A stretch of DNA of 64,000 nt from an uncultured Pelagibacteraceae bacterium (lineage in GTDB: Bacteria > Pseudomonadota > Alphaproteobacteria > Pelagibacterales > Pelagibacteraceae). Location: positions 62,001 through 126,000 of the forward strand of contig CACFLJ010000003.1 of assembly GCA_902567045.1 (NCBI GenBank), written 5' to 3'. Position 1 is the stretch's first letter; each line of letters opens with the position of its first letter. Shown in pieces: positions 24,774 to 33,541 of this stretch. The notes below the pieces were generated by a model that did no database searches, was not told where the DNA came from, and worked only from the letters and a program-made list of their open reading frames with translations. The position numbers and the translations under genes were made by a program.

Positions 24774-25430
24774 ATGGTTGATAAAGATTCAGAGCCTAAG
24801 GTTAAAGAAAATCTTGATATTACTGACGAGCTTATAGCCGAAAGAAGAACAAGTTTAAAAATGCCAGAGGATATGACTCCTTGGATGGCAAAAACAATAG
24901 AATTTATTGACTCGAAAATGCTTATCACAGGCAAAATATTCGCCTGGCTTACAATTTTTTTAATTTATGCGATGATCCATGAGGTTATTGGAAGGCATTT
25001 TTTTAACAGACCTACTTTATGGTCATTTGATATAAGTAGGATGTTGGCTGGTGCTTTATTTATGTTAGGTGCAGCCTATACATTATCAAAAGGAATACAT
25101 ATAAGAGCAGATTTTCTTTATCGAAATTGGTCAGTTAAAAATCAGGCAAGGGTAGATTTATTTTTATATTTATTATTTTTTATACCAGGGTTTCTAGTAT
25201 TTTTCTTTGTAAGTTTTGATTATGCCTATACTTCAATTTGTGGAAGATCAAATTTAGAAGAATGCTTAGGTGGTAAAGTTAGAATTCAAAGAGCCATGGA
25301 TACAACATGGATGCCAATTATGTGGCCTTTAAAAAGTTGTATGCCCATTGGTGCATTTTTACTTTTAGTACAAGGCGTATCCGAAATTCTAAAAACTTAT
25401 TATGCTTTTGTTAAAGGGAGATGGCCATAA
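24774..25430 (+). CDS. dctQ: TRAP transporter small permease (DctQ family)
   Basis: 218 residues with four membrane segments after a hydrophilic N-terminal extension of about 55 residues (MVDKDSEPKVKENLDITDEL...). The DctQ features are visible: EVIGRHFFNRPTLWSFDISRMLAGALFMLGAAYTL, then HIRADFLYRNW, matching the ExxxR/HVRVD pattern of the family. It pairs with DctM to form the membrane unit. Its stop overlaps the preferred dctM start by 1 nt (TAATG). Confidence 0.9.
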   Translation: MVDKDSEPKVKENLDITDELIAERRTSLKMPEDMTPWMAKTIEFIDSKMLITGKIFAWLTIFLIYAMIHEVIGRHFFNRPTLWSFDISRMLAGALFMLGAAYTLSKGIHIRADFLYRNWSVKNQARVDLFLYLLFFIPGFLVFFFVSFDYAYTSICGRSNLEECLGGKVRIQRAMDTTWMPIMWPLKSCMPIGAFLLLVQGVSEILKTYYAFVKGRWP

Positions 25431-26761
25431 TGGATTTCTTTAGTCCAGAAATAATTGGAGCAATAATGATTGGTTGCATGTTATTTGCAATCTTTGTTGG
25501 TTTCCCAATTTCATTTACTTTAATATTTTTAGGTCTTGTTTTTGGATATTGGGGTTTTGGTAAATTAGTTTTTTACTTAATGACACTCCAGTTCAATATG
25601 ATTATGACGGAGAATACACTCGCCGCCGTACCACTCTTTATATTCATGGGAATTTTAATGGAGCAAGCGGGTCTAATGGAGAGATTATTTAATGCAGTTC
25701 AGTTAATGCTTTCTAAGACGAGAGGAGCATTGTTTTATGCTGTAATGTTTGTCTCAACAATCTTTGCTGCTGCAACTGGAATAGTTGGTGCATCAGTTAC
25801 AATCCTAGGAATTATGGCAGGTAAAACTATGATTAGAACCGGTTATGATACTAGATTATCTGCTGGTTTAATCTGTGCTGGTGGAACTCTCGGAATTTTA
25901 ATTCCTCCAAGTATTATGTTAGTTGTAATGGGACCTGTTTTAGAAATTCCTGTTACAGATTTATTTGCTGCAGCTATAATGCCTGGAATTTTATTAGCAT
26001 GTCTCTATGCAGCTTATACAACATTAAGATGTTATCTTAATCCAAAACTTGGACCTGTTTTACCAGCAAACGAACAACCAACTAATATGGCTAAGGTTTG
26101 GTATGAATTTATTATGGGCTTAATTCCCCCTGCAGGTTTAGTTTTTTTTGCACTAGGAAGTATTCTATTTGGTCTTGCTACTCCAACCGAAGGAGCTGGT
26201 ATGGGAGCGTTTGGTGCCATTTTACTTGCACTAGCATATAAAAAATTAACTCTGCCAGGTTTGAAAGATGCTCTTTTAAAAACTTTAGAGATTACAGCTT
26301 TAATAATGTTTTTAGTTGCTGCTTCGAACTTTTTTGGAGCAGTATTCTCAAAATTAGGAACTCCATCTCTGTTAACTGATTTTCTTTTAAATTTAGAAGT
26401 AAATAGGTATGTAATATTAGCAATTATAATGGCTGCTATTTTTTTATTAGGATGGCCTTTAGAGTGGGTGCCAATAGTTTTAATAGTATTGCCAATTGTT
26501 TTGCCATTAGTAATCGAGTTAGGATTTAATCTTACATGGTTTGCAATATTGGTGGCCGTTAATCTCCAAACCGCCTGGCTCTCACCTCCGGTTGCGTTAT
26601 CTGCTTATTTCTTAAAAGGAGTAGTCCCAGAGTGGGATTTAAAAGATATCTATCTTGGCATGATGCAATTTATGGTTATCCAAGTAATTGGTTTAGTATT
26701 AATTATAATATTTCCAAAAATAGCATTATGGTTGCCTGGAGTAATGTATCCATCACCTTAG
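25430..26761 (+). CDS. dctM: TRAP transporter large permease (DctM family)
   Basis: 443 residues from the ATG at 25430; an in-frame ATG nine nt earlier would place the GGGAG ribosome-binding site directly against the start, so the second ATG is preferred. About twelve membrane segments. Family blocks include GFPISFTLIFLGLVFG, MIMTENTLAAVPLFIFMGILMEQAGL, GGTLGILIPPSIMLVV and TPTEGAGMGAFGAI. It mediates Na+- or H+-coupled uptake of the substrate delivered by DctP. The end overlaps a convergent gene by 4 nt. Confidence 0.92.
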   Translation: MDFFSPEIIGAIMIGCMLFAIFVGFPISFTLIFLGLVFGYWGFGKLVFYLMTLQFNMIMTENTLAAVPLFIFMGILMEQAGLMERLFNAVQLMLSKTRGALFYAVMFVSTIFAAATGIVGASVTILGIMAGKTMIRTGYDTRLSAGLICAGGTLGILIPPSIMLVVMGPVLEIPVTDLFAAAIMPGILLACLYAAYTTLRCYLNPKLGPVLPANEQPTNMAKVWYEFIMGLIPPAGLVFFALGSILFGLATPTEGAGMGAFGAILLALAYKKLTLPGLKDALLKTLEITALIMFLVAASNFFGAVFSKLGTPSLLTDFLLNLEVNRYVILAIIMAAIFLLGWPLEWVPIVLIVLPIVLPLVIELGFNLTWFAILVAVNLQTAWLSPPVALSAYFLKGVVPEWDLKDIYLGMMQFMVIQVIGLVLIIIFPKIALWLPGVMYPSP

Positions 26762-27651
26762 CTAGACTTATTTATTTGAGGAATAATAGTTCCCACTAAA
26801 ATTATTGCTAAAGATATAAAAACCTTTGTTGAAATCGGAGCGTCGATTATTAACCAAGACATTGTTGCACCAATAGGACCTGTTAAAGGATACATCAAAC
26901 TAATTCTACCTACCGGAACCCTTCTAAGAGCAAAATTATAAAATAAATATGCTCCAAACGTTATACAAGATAAAGTTATAGCCGCTAAAACTGGAGGTGA
27001 AAAATTTAGATAATTTTTAAATTCAAAACTTGAATTAGGCCAAATTACAAAAAGAACTAATAAAGACAGTATAGCACCAATAAAATATTGATAAGTATTA
27101 ACTCCCAATTGATCAACTTTAGTTTGCATAAATCTTCTTCCCAAAACCTCATTTATAGAAACACAAATCATTCCTAAAAAGATAATTAAATCACCAATAT
27201 AATTTCCTTGTCCTGATTTTGTTTGACTTGTAAGTAAAATTAAAGTTCCAATAATTGTTATAAAAGCTCCAATAATTACTTTTATTTCAATTTTTTCTTT
27301 TAAAAAAAATCTTGCAACAAATGGTTGCCATATTGGCAAAGTACTAATTAAAGCAACTCCATTTACTGGTGAAGTTAGTAGCAGACCAACATGAAAACTT
27401 AGAGTAACTAGAAATGGATTTAATAAACCCATTAAGAAAGGAGTTAACCCAATTTTTTTGATTTTTAAATCTGCCCTCATGATTAAAGCAAAAATTAACA
27501 TCAAACAAAATGCTAAAGAGAATCGTACCGCCATTAAATCCATTACATAAAATTCCTGTAATGCTAATTTCACAAACGGTGGACCTGACCCGAAACCTAT
27601 CACTGCCACAAACATAGAAACGTAGCCAATATTGTTTTTTAGAAAATTCAT
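26758..27651 (-). CDS. DMT-family (EamA) transporter
   Basis: 297 residues with ten predicted membrane helices in two EamA halves. The first begins GYVSMFVAVIGFGSGPPFVKLAL with LMAVRFSLAFCLMLIFAL; the second repeat has FLGMICVSINEVLGRRFM and AYLFYNFALRRVPVGRISLMYPLTGPIGATMSWL. These are typical drug/metabolite exporters; substrate unknown. The gene converges on dctM with a 4-nt overlap and diverges from the NCS1 permease gene with 65 nt between them. Confidence 0.85.
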   Translation of the reverse strand: MNFLKNNIGYVSMFVAVIGFGSGPPFVKLALQEFYVMDLMAVRFSLAFCLMLIFALIMRADLKIKKIGLTPFLMGLLNPFLVTLSFHVGLLLTSPVNGVALISTLPIWQPFVARFFLKEKIEIKVIIGAFITIIGTLILLTSQTKSGQGNYIGDLIIFLGMICVSINEVLGRRFMQTKVDQLGVNTYQYFIGAILSLLVLFVIWPNSSFEFKNYLNFSPPVLAAITLSCITFGAYLFYNFALRRVPVGRISLMYPLTGPIGATMSWLIIDAPISTKVFISLAIILVGTIIPQINKSS

Positions 27652-27716
27652 AAAATTACAAAATTATGGATATCACAATTATAGACATATAAAAATTTTA
27701 GTTTAAAGTTACATTA

Positions 27717-29168
27717 GTGAGTCAGGATATAGAATTAAAAAATTTTGAATTAGCCACAGTTAACCCAAGCAATAAAACATGGACATCAATTGATTTATTT
27801 TGCTTTTGGGCTAATAGCATCCAAACCATTGCAGGTTTTGCGTTAATAGCCTCTTTATATTTAATATATAATCTTAGTACTGTTCTAGTTTTAACTTCTT
27901 CATTAGCCGCCTCTATATTAATTTATTTTTTTATATCATTGATCGGCAAACCATCACAAAAGCATGGATTACCTTTTCCTGTTATGCTCAGAATATCAAT
28001 GGGCTTAAATGGAGCCAAATACCTAAGTCTTTTAAGATCTGTTATTGGAGTATTTATGTTTGGAATTCAAACATTTTTTATATCAAAATCAATTACATAT
28101 CTAATTAGAATTTTTATTTATTATAACCTAGATAGTGGAATTTTAGATAATCAAGTATTTTTAACTTTTTTTCTTGGGTTAAATATAATTGATTGGATAT
28201 CACTAATGGTAACTTTTCTTATTCAATATTTATTGTTCACTAATGGGCAAAGGTTTAATCAAAGATTTTTACAGTTTTCAGCAGTATTTGTGTATGTAGG
28301 TTTATTTATCTTTTTTCTAATTTTAACATCTGAAAACTATACACAAATATTTCAGTCTCTTAAATCAAACACTACAGAAGGAAGCTTTTTTTCAAGATCC
28401 AACATTTTACCTTTTATAGTTTTAACAGGTACAATTTTTTCTTACTTCTCAATTGTATTATTAAATTTTGGAGATTTTTCTAGATATGTAAAAACAGAAA
28501 AAAATCTAAAATTAGGAAACTTATACTTATTTTTAAATATGATTTTGTTTTCATTTTTAGCAACTACTATAGTTATTGGAGTTGATGTGGTTTTAAATCA
28601 AAAGCTTATTGTTGTTGATCAAATACTCACTAAACCAATGGATATTATTGGAAAATTAGACAACACCGGCTTGACCGTATTCGTTCTAATTTTTATAATT
28701 GTCTCATCTCTTTCTACTAATTTAATTTCTAATTATGTACCTACACAAAATAGTATAATAAATTTTACTCCTAGTAATTTAGATCTTAAAACTTCTGGAT
28801 TTTTAATTTTATTAGTTGGTTTTATTGCTGGCGGATTGTGGCCCTCTTTTTTAAGTCAAATAGGTGTAATAAATATTATAGATAGCCTTGCAGCATTTTT
28901 TGGCCCAATCTTTGCAATAATAATTACTGACTACCACTTGGTGAAAAAAGGGAAAGTAAATCACAAAGATCTGTTTTTTTTGAGAGATGGGAATGAATAT
29001 ATGTATTCAAATGGTTGGAACTATAAAGCTATGTATTCACTTGTTATAGGTTTTATTTTCTCATTTTCATTATTATGGAATATCAATTTTTCAGATATAA
29101 AATCATTTTCTTGGATATTAGGATTTGTCGTATCGTTTTTTATATATTATCTTCTAGCTGAAAAATAA
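27717..29168 (+). CDS. NCS1-family nucleobase/cation permease
   Basis: 483 residues starting at a GTG (27717); no in-frame ATG lies close by. Twelve membrane segments are suggested. Family features: TWTSIDLFCFWANSIQTIAGFALIASLYL (helix 1), GLPFPVMLRISMGLNGAKYLSLLRSVIG (substrate region of NCS1 carriers) and NFGDFSRYVKTEKNLKLGN. Family members take up cytosine, allantoin, hydantoins or related nitrogen compounds. The zinc alcohol dehydrogenase gene follows by 2 nt, so the two may be co-transcribed. Confidence 0.87.
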   Translation: MSQDIELKNFELATVNPSNKTWTSIDLFCFWANSIQTIAGFALIASLYLIYNLSTVLVLTSSLAASILIYFFISLIGKPSQKHGLPFPVMLRISMGLNGAKYLSLLRSVIGVFMFGIQTFFISKSITYLIRIFIYYNLDSGILDNQVFLTFFLGLNIIDWISLMVTFLIQYLLFTNGQRFNQRFLQFSAVFVYVGLFIFFLILTSENYTQIFQSLKSNTTEGSFFSRSNILPFIVLTGTIFSYFSIVLLNFGDFSRYVKTEKNLKLGNLYLFLNMILFSFLATTIVIGVDVVLNQKLIVVDQILTKPMDIIGKLDNTGLTVFVLIFIIVSSLSTNLISNYVPTQNSIINFTPSNLDLKTSGFLILLVGFIAGGLWPSFLSQIGVINIIDSLAAFFGPIFAIIITDYHLVKKGKVNHKDLFFLRDGNEYMYSNGWNYKAMYSLVIGFIFSFSLLWNINFSDIKSFSWILGFVVSFFIYYLLAEK

Positions 29169-29170
29169 TT

Positions 29171-30175
29171 ATGAAAGCTTTAGTTTATACCGGCGTTGAA
29201 GAATTGGTTTACAGAGAAGAAAAAGATCCCGTAGAGACAAGTGGTGAAAGTATATTAAAAGTTCATGCTTCAGGAATATGTGGATCTGATATGCATGCGT
29301 ATCATGGAAAAGACGAAAGACGAATTCCTCCATTAATAATTGGTCACGAGGTAAGTGGTGTAATACAAAATGGCAAATTCCAAGGAAAAAATGTTGTATT
29401 AAATCCCTTAATAACATGTGGAAAGTGTGAATATTGCACAAGTGGGCGAGAACATCTATGCCCACATAGAGTTCTTTTAGGAATGAACAGACCTTACGAG
29501 AGACAAGGAGTTTTTGCAGAATTGGTTTCTTCTCCTAATCAAAATATATATGAGGTACCAGATCATTTAGATCTTAATGAAGCGGCTATAGCTGAACCAA
29601 CTGCAGTCTCACTACACGCTGTACTTATGGGAGAAAACTCTCTTAAAAAACCTCTTTCTGAGTGCAGAACTTTAGTCCAGGGCGCCGGAGCAATTGGATT
29701 ATTGTGCTCTCTAATATTATCTAAAATTAAGGGGAATAAAAATATTATTATGTCTGACCCCAATAATCTAAGACTAAGTGAATGTGCAAAATATTTTGAT
29801 GGTAAGTTTGTTAACCCATCAGACAAAGAAGTTCAAAATGACAGCTTCGATGTTGTATTTGATACAGTTGGTTTAGAAGTTTCAAGACAACAAGCTATAT
29901 CAGTTATTAAACCTGGAGGCACAATAATACATATTGGATTAACCCAACCTGCAGGGCAGTTTAATTTTAGAAAAGCAACTCTTCAAGAGGTAACTTTTAT
30001 CGGCACATATTGTTATACTAATAAAGATTTTGAACATACAATCAAAATTTTAGCTGACAGAAAAATTGGCAAACTAGATTGGATAGAATATAGGGAATTA
30101 AAGAAAGGCGCAGAGGCCTTTAAACAAATTCATGACGGAACCTGTTCTTCACCAAAAATTGTTCTTTTACCTTAA
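29171..30175 (+). CDS. Zinc-dependent medium-chain alcohol dehydrogenase
   Basis: 334 residues. Catalytic zinc ligands: Cys in SGICGSDMHAYHG, GHE motif in IIGHEVSGVI, and the later Glu in AIAEPTAVSLHAV. Structural zinc loop CGKCEYCTSGREHLC is complete with four Cys. The NAD domain has VQGAGAIGLLCSLIL. It resembles sorbitol/threonine-type MDRs; substrate unknown. It starts 2 nt after the NCS1 permease stop and the next gene (DUF3047) begins 45 nt later. Confidence 0.88.
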   Translation: MKALVYTGVEELVYREEKDPVETSGESILKVHASGICGSDMHAYHGKDERRIPPLIIGHEVSGVIQNGKFQGKNVVLNPLITCGKCEYCTSGREHLCPHRVLLGMNRPYERQGVFAELVSSPNQNIYEVPDHLDLNEAAIAEPTAVSLHAVLMGENSLKKPLSECRTLVQGAGAIGLLCSLILSKIKGNKNIIMSDPNNLRLSECAKYFDGKFVNPSDKEVQNDSFDVVFDTVGLEVSRQQAISVIKPGGTIIHIGLTQPAGQFNFRKATLQEVTFIGTYCYTNKDFEHTIKILADRKIGKLDWIEYRELKKGAEAFKQIHDGTCSSPKIVLLP

Positions 30176-30220
30176 AGTTAAATTTTAAATTATAGTTGAT
30201 AATTAAAAATATTTAATTAT

Positions 30221-30883
30221 ATGAAACGAGTGTTAATTAAATTTATCAAAATAATAACAATTTATTTTTTATTTATATCCTCGGTTTGTGCTGAAAAACT
30301 AATGGTTTTCGATTTTACTGAGGAGGAACTAAATTCATTAGAAGTCAGAAAAGTAAGAGGAGCTGATGCAAAAACATTTTATTCTATAGGAAGCAATGAG
30401 AACGGAAATTATTTAAAAGCAGAAGCAGTAAATGCAGCTTCAGGAGTAGGTAAAGAAATAAAAATTAATTTAGACAAAACCCCTTTTATAAATATTACTT
30501 GGAAGATTGAAAAAGATCTTAGAGGTATTAAAGAAAATACCAAAAAAGGTCATGATTTTGCTGCTAGAGTTTTTGTAATCAAAAAAACTGGTGCAACACC
30601 ACTATCAAATAGAGCTATAAACTATGTTTTTTCAAGCAATTCAAATGTAGGAGAAACATGGCCCAGCCCATATACAAAGAAATCTATCGATAGCGTTCTG
30701 GCTTCAACAAAGTCAAATTTAAATGAATGGGTTACAGTAAGAGCTAATGTGAAGGAAGATTTTAAAAAATTCCATGATTTAGATGTTGAAGAGCTTTCAG
30801 GAATTGCAATTATGGCAGATACCGATAATTCAAAACTAACCGCAGTTAGTTATTACCAAAATATTTTTTTTTCCTCTGAGTAA
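30221..30883 (+). CDS. Exported DUF3047-family protein
   Basis: 220 residues. The N-terminal 25 residues are a signal peptide (FIKIITIYFLFISSVCA). The rest matches the DUF3047 pattern: VNAASGVGKEIKINLDKTPFINITWKIE, GHDFAARVFVIKK, RAINYVFSSNSNVGETWPSPYT, and ELSGIAIMADTDNSKLTAVSYYQNIFF. A beta-sandwich periplasmic protein of unknown function. It is convergent with a 45-aa membrane protein gene, with 4 nt between the stops. Confidence 0.8.
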   Translation: MKRVLIKFIKIITIYFLFISSVCAEKLMVFDFTEEELNSLEVRKVRGADAKTFYSIGSNENGNYLKAEAVNAASGVGKEIKINLDKTPFINITWKIEKDLRGIKENTKKGHDFAARVFVIKKTGATPLSNRAINYVFSSNSNVGETWPSPYTKKSIDSVLASTKSNLNEWVTVRANVKEDFKKFHDLDVEELSGIAIMADTDNSKLTAVSYYQNIFFSSE

Positions 30884-30887
30884 AATT

Positions 30888-31025
30888 TTAATTAAGATAT
30901 TTTTTTAAACCAAAGCTTAATAAAGACAGTATTATTGCAGCCAAAACATCAAGGATTGGAGCGGCTTCTGGATATCCAAAATTCCATAATATAACACCAA
31001 TTAACCAAATTATATAAATTTTCAT
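30888..31025 (-). CDS. Tiny membrane protein of unknown function (45 aa)
   Basis: An ORF of 45 residues on the minus strand, from ATG at 31025-31023 to TAA at 30890-30888. Two membrane helices are visible: IYIIWLIGVILWNFGY and ILDVLAAIILSLLSFGL, joined by a short PEAAP turn, with a basic C-terminus KKYLN. The strongly hydrophobic pattern, a fitting gap size and tight packing against DUF3047 support a real gene. No family recognised. It is convergent with the upstream gene and divergent from ybgC. Confidence 0.6.
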   Translation of the reverse strand: MKIYIIWLIGVILWNFGYPEAAPILDVLAAIILSLLSFGLKKYLN

Positions 31026-31078
31026 ATTGTATTAATCATTAGTATAAAAAATATTTTCACTTTGATATTATTATTTTT

Positions 31079-31474
31079 ATGAAAAAATTTAAATCAAGTT
31101 TTAATGTGTACTATGAGGATACAGATGCTGGTGGAGTAGTTTATTACGCAAATTATTTAAAATTTATTGAGCGTGCTAGAACTGATGCCATAGCTTCTGT
31201 AAACTTTACAAATTCTAACCTGAAAGAAAATTATGGAATATATATAATTGTTAAATCTTGTAATTTAAATTTTATAAAACCTTCAAGGTTAGAGGATAAA
31301 CTTGATATTTTTTCTGAAATTGTAGAAGTAAAGAATGTGTCAATTAAAATGAAGCAAGATATTTTTATAAAAGATAATTTAATTTTAACTGCAGATGTTC
31401 ATTTAGCTACAATTGATAAAGAGGGCAAACCAACCAAAATGCCTGAAAAATTAAAAGAACAATTAACTAAATAG
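31079..31474 (+). CDS. ybgC: YbgC-type acyl-CoA thioesterase (hotdog fold)
   Basis: 131 residues. The 4-hydroxybenzoyl-CoA thioesterase family signature is complete: FNVYYEDTDAGGVVYYANYLKFIERAR, with the catalytic Asp in YEDTDAGG and the Tyr/His-type contact region, then the beta strands SCNLNFIKPSRLEDKLDIFSEIV. YbgC in other bacteria hydrolyses short-chain acyl-CoA or acyl-ACP and is usually linked to tol-pal genes; those are absent here, so the association is broken or lies elsewhere. It overlaps the convergent uracil-DNA glycosylase gene by 8 nt. Confidence 0.88.
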   Translation: MKKFKSSFNVYYEDTDAGGVVYYANYLKFIERARTDAIASVNFTNSNLKENYGIYIIVKSCNLNFIKPSRLEDKLDIFSEIVEVKNVSIKMKQDIFIKDNLILTADVHLATIDKEGKPTKMPEKLKEQLTK

Positions 31475-32141
31475 TATTTTTTACTTTAATAAATAAATTA
31501 GTCATTTTATTTTCATTGATTCTTCCTGTATTTACATTTCTTGGACTTGGATGATAAGAGCCTACTAATAAAATATTATTTGGGAGTTTAAAGAATTTAC
31601 TATGCCCAAATTTAACATTTGAATTAATTTTGTAATGTTTTTTGTAAAATTCTATACAAGCATCAAAAGCTATTTTCCCAAGCGCTACAACAATCTTTAA
31701 ATTTTTTAAGTATTCAATTTCCTTATTAAAATATTTAAAGCAAGTGTTTAGTTCTTTTTTTGTCGGCTTATCTCCAGGTGGGACACATTTTAAAGCAGTA
31801 GTAATAAATACATCTTTCAATTGAAGTCCATCATTTCTATAGTCTGAGTTTGGTTGGTTAGATAATTTAGCTTTATGAAGACATTTGTATAAAAAATCAG
31901 ACGATCTATCTCCAGTAAAAACTCTTCCAGTTCTATTACCACCATGTGCGGCCGGTGCTAAACCAACAAATAAAATTTTAGCTTTTGGATCACCAAATCC
32001 TGTTATTGGTTTTCCCCAATATTTTTCATTTATGTATTGTTTTCTTTTATCTCTAGCTATCTTATTTCTAAAATTGACCAACCTTGGGCATTTTTTGCAG
32101 CTCACTATCAAATTTTCTAGTTTTTCAAAATCATTACTCAT
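31467..32141 (-). CDS. Family 5 uracil-DNA glycosylase (UDGb)
   Basis: 224 residues. N-terminal CKKCPRL (two Cys) with later Cys residues would hold the [4Fe-4S] cluster of families 4/5. The active-site motif VGLAPAAHGGNRTGRVFTGDRSSDFL is the family 5 form, with Ala where other families have Asp or Asn, and the second motif is GSYHPSPRNVNTGR. It removes uracil and some other deaminated bases from DNA in base excision repair. Convergent and overlapping with ybgC; divergent from the next dehydrogenase gene with about 49 nt between them. Confidence 0.9.
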   Translation of the reverse strand: MSNDFEKLENLIVSCKKCPRLVNFRNKIARDKRKQYINEKYWGKPITGFGDPKAKILFVGLAPAAHGGNRTGRVFTGDRSSDFLYKCLHKAKLSNQPNSDYRNDGLQLKDVFITTALKCVPPGDKPTKKELNTCFKYFNKEIEYLKNLKIVVALGKIAFDACIEFYKKHYKINSNVKFGHSKFFKLPNNILLVGSYHPSPRNVNTGRINENKMTNLFIKVKNTI

Positions 32142-32190
32142 AAATATTAATTTTTAATCTCTATGTCTTATACTATAATTAATTTAAATT

Positions 32191-33045
32191 ATGAATGTAG
32201 GTTTTATTGGTGTCGGCTATATGGGTTATGGGATAGCTAAAAATATTTTAAAAAAGGGAAATAAATTATTTGTTATTGCAAACAAAAAAAGGGCACCAAT
32301 AGATAAGATTGTAAGTGATGGTGCGATTGAAGCAAAGTCTTACACTGAATTGTGTGAAAAAAATTTAGACGCATTATTTCTTTGTGTAACTAATACACCA
32401 ATAGCCCTAAGTATTGCTAAAGAAGTTTCAACCTTATTAAAAGATAATACATTAATTATTGATATTACAACGCACAACCAAAATGGATCTATTGAAATGG
32501 AACAGATTTTTTCAAAAAAAAAAATTAACTACATTGAATGCCCTGTGATGGGTGGTCCTGTTCAAGCGGAAGAAGGTGTTTGTGGAGGTATAGTTGGAGC
32601 ATCGGAGGAAAATTTTAAAAAATCTGAAGTTTATTTAAAAACTTTTTGTAAAGATTATTTCCATTTTGGAGAAGTGGGCAAGGGAGCAAAGTCTAAGTTA
32701 CTAAATAATTTTTTGTCACTCGGAACTGCAACAAATGTTATAGAATTTATTAAGAGTGCAAAAAAATTAGATATTGACTTAGAAAAACTTTTTGCTGTAG
32801 CAAAATTAGGATCTGGAAACTCAACAGCCTTAAATAGAATTTTTGATAATGTCCTAAAGGACGATTATACTGGATTTAAATTTTCAACTTCCAATACTTT
32901 AAAAGATCTTACTTACATCCATGAAATGCTAAAAGATTTGGGTAATGCAGAAAAATTAGCTGATGTAAAAAAATCTTTTTATAAGAAAGCTGTTGATGAT
33001 GGTAATGGTGATTTATTTATAAGTGAGTTAATACAAAAAGATTAA
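32191..33045 (+). CDS. Beta-hydroxyacid dehydrogenase (3-hydroxyisobutyrate/tartronate-semialdehyde reductase family)
   Basis: 284 residues. N-terminal GVGYMGYGIAKNILKKGN (GxGxMG), then ITTHNQNGSIEM, the substrate loop ECPVMGGPVQAEEGVCGGIVG, catalytic Lys in GKGAKSKLLNNFLSLG and a helical C-terminal domain. It is the second member of this family in the window, but it diverges in the loop sequence, so it likely acts on a different substrate. It abuts, without a spare base, the convergent 56-aa membrane protein gene. Confidence 0.85.
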   Translation: MNVGFIGVGYMGYGIAKNILKKGNKLFVIANKKRAPIDKIVSDGAIEAKSYTELCEKNLDALFLCVTNTPIALSIAKEVSTLLKDNTLIIDITTHNQNGSIEMEQIFSKKKINYIECPVMGGPVQAEEGVCGGIVGASEENFKKSEVYLKTFCKDYFHFGEVGKGAKSKLLNNFLSLGTATNVIEFIKSAKKLDIDLEKLFAVAKLGSGNSTALNRIFDNVLKDDYTGFKFSTSNTLKDLTYIHEMLKDLGNAEKLADVKKSFYKKAVDDGNGDLFISELIQKD

Positions 33046-33216
33046 TTATTCTTTTTTTTTATCAGCAAATACAATAGCTATAAGTAATAATGCCGTCCAA
33101 AACATTGCCGCTAAACTTTTAATAGCACTCGTTTCAGCGCCCCATAAATCAAAAAAAAATGCTCCAATAAGAATTCCAATTATATAAATTATTACTACTA
33201 ATCTAGTTTGAGTCAT
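33046..33216 (-). CDS. Tiny membrane protein of unknown function (56 aa)
   Basis: A minus-strand ORF of 56 residues, ATG at 33216-33214 and TAA at 33048-33046. Two hydrophobic helices are visible, VVIIYIIGILIGAFFFDLWG and SLAAMFWTALLLIAIVFA, with a charged tail DKKKE. Its start lies inside the end of the DUF1289 gene (14-nt overlap) and its stop abuts the convergent gene, leaving no slack, as expected for a real gene in this genome. Family not recognised; the overlap suggests co-expression with DUF1289. Confidence 0.65.
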   Translation of the reverse strand: MTQTRLVVIIYIIGILIGAFFFDLWGAETSAIKSLAAMFWTALLLIAIVFADKKKE

Positions 33217-33460
33217 TTAGTTGCTTCTTTTTAAATAAAGACATTCCATTATTTTTTTTATGTTCATAAGATTCTTTGAAACTTTCTAACTGCCATCCCT
33301 GCATTCTCTTCTTAATATCTTCTAAATTTTGTTTTTTCCACTCATCCTTAGTATTTTGGTCTTTCCACATCTTCTTTTCATCATTGTCTCTTCCACAGCC
33401 ATAACAATATCCAGTTACAGGATCCATTTTGCAAATGCTTATACAAGGTGAAACTATCAT
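33203..33460 (-). CDS. DUF1289-family protein
   Basis: 85 residues. The DUF1289 signature is at the N-terminus: SPCISICKMDPVTGYCYGCGRDNDE, four Cys in the CxxxC...CxxC pattern that probably bind a metal, followed by the helical WKDQNTKDEWKKQNLEDIKKRM. A short Lys-rich tail follows. The role of the family is not established. It overlaps the 56-aa membrane protein gene at its 3' end and diverges from tRNA-Leu. Confidence 0.85.
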   Translation of the reverse strand: MIVSPCISICKMDPVTGYCYGCGRDNDEKKMWKDQNTKDEWKKQNLEDIKKRMQGWQLESFKESYEHKKNNGMSLFKKKQLNDSN

Positions 33461-33500
33461 TTTTTTATATATTTATATCCTTTTACACTATTATTCTGAT

Positions 33501-33528
33501 TGGACAAATTAGATCAATACTATATAAA
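33501..33528 (+). promoter_or_regulatory. Candidate promoter of tRNA-Leu/tig
   Basis: TGGACA (33501-33506) and TATAAA (33523-33528) with a 16-nt spacer put the transcript start near 33535, seven nt before the tRNA. Pattern-based only. Confidence 0.45.
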
Positions 33529-33541
33529 ACAGCATAAATTT

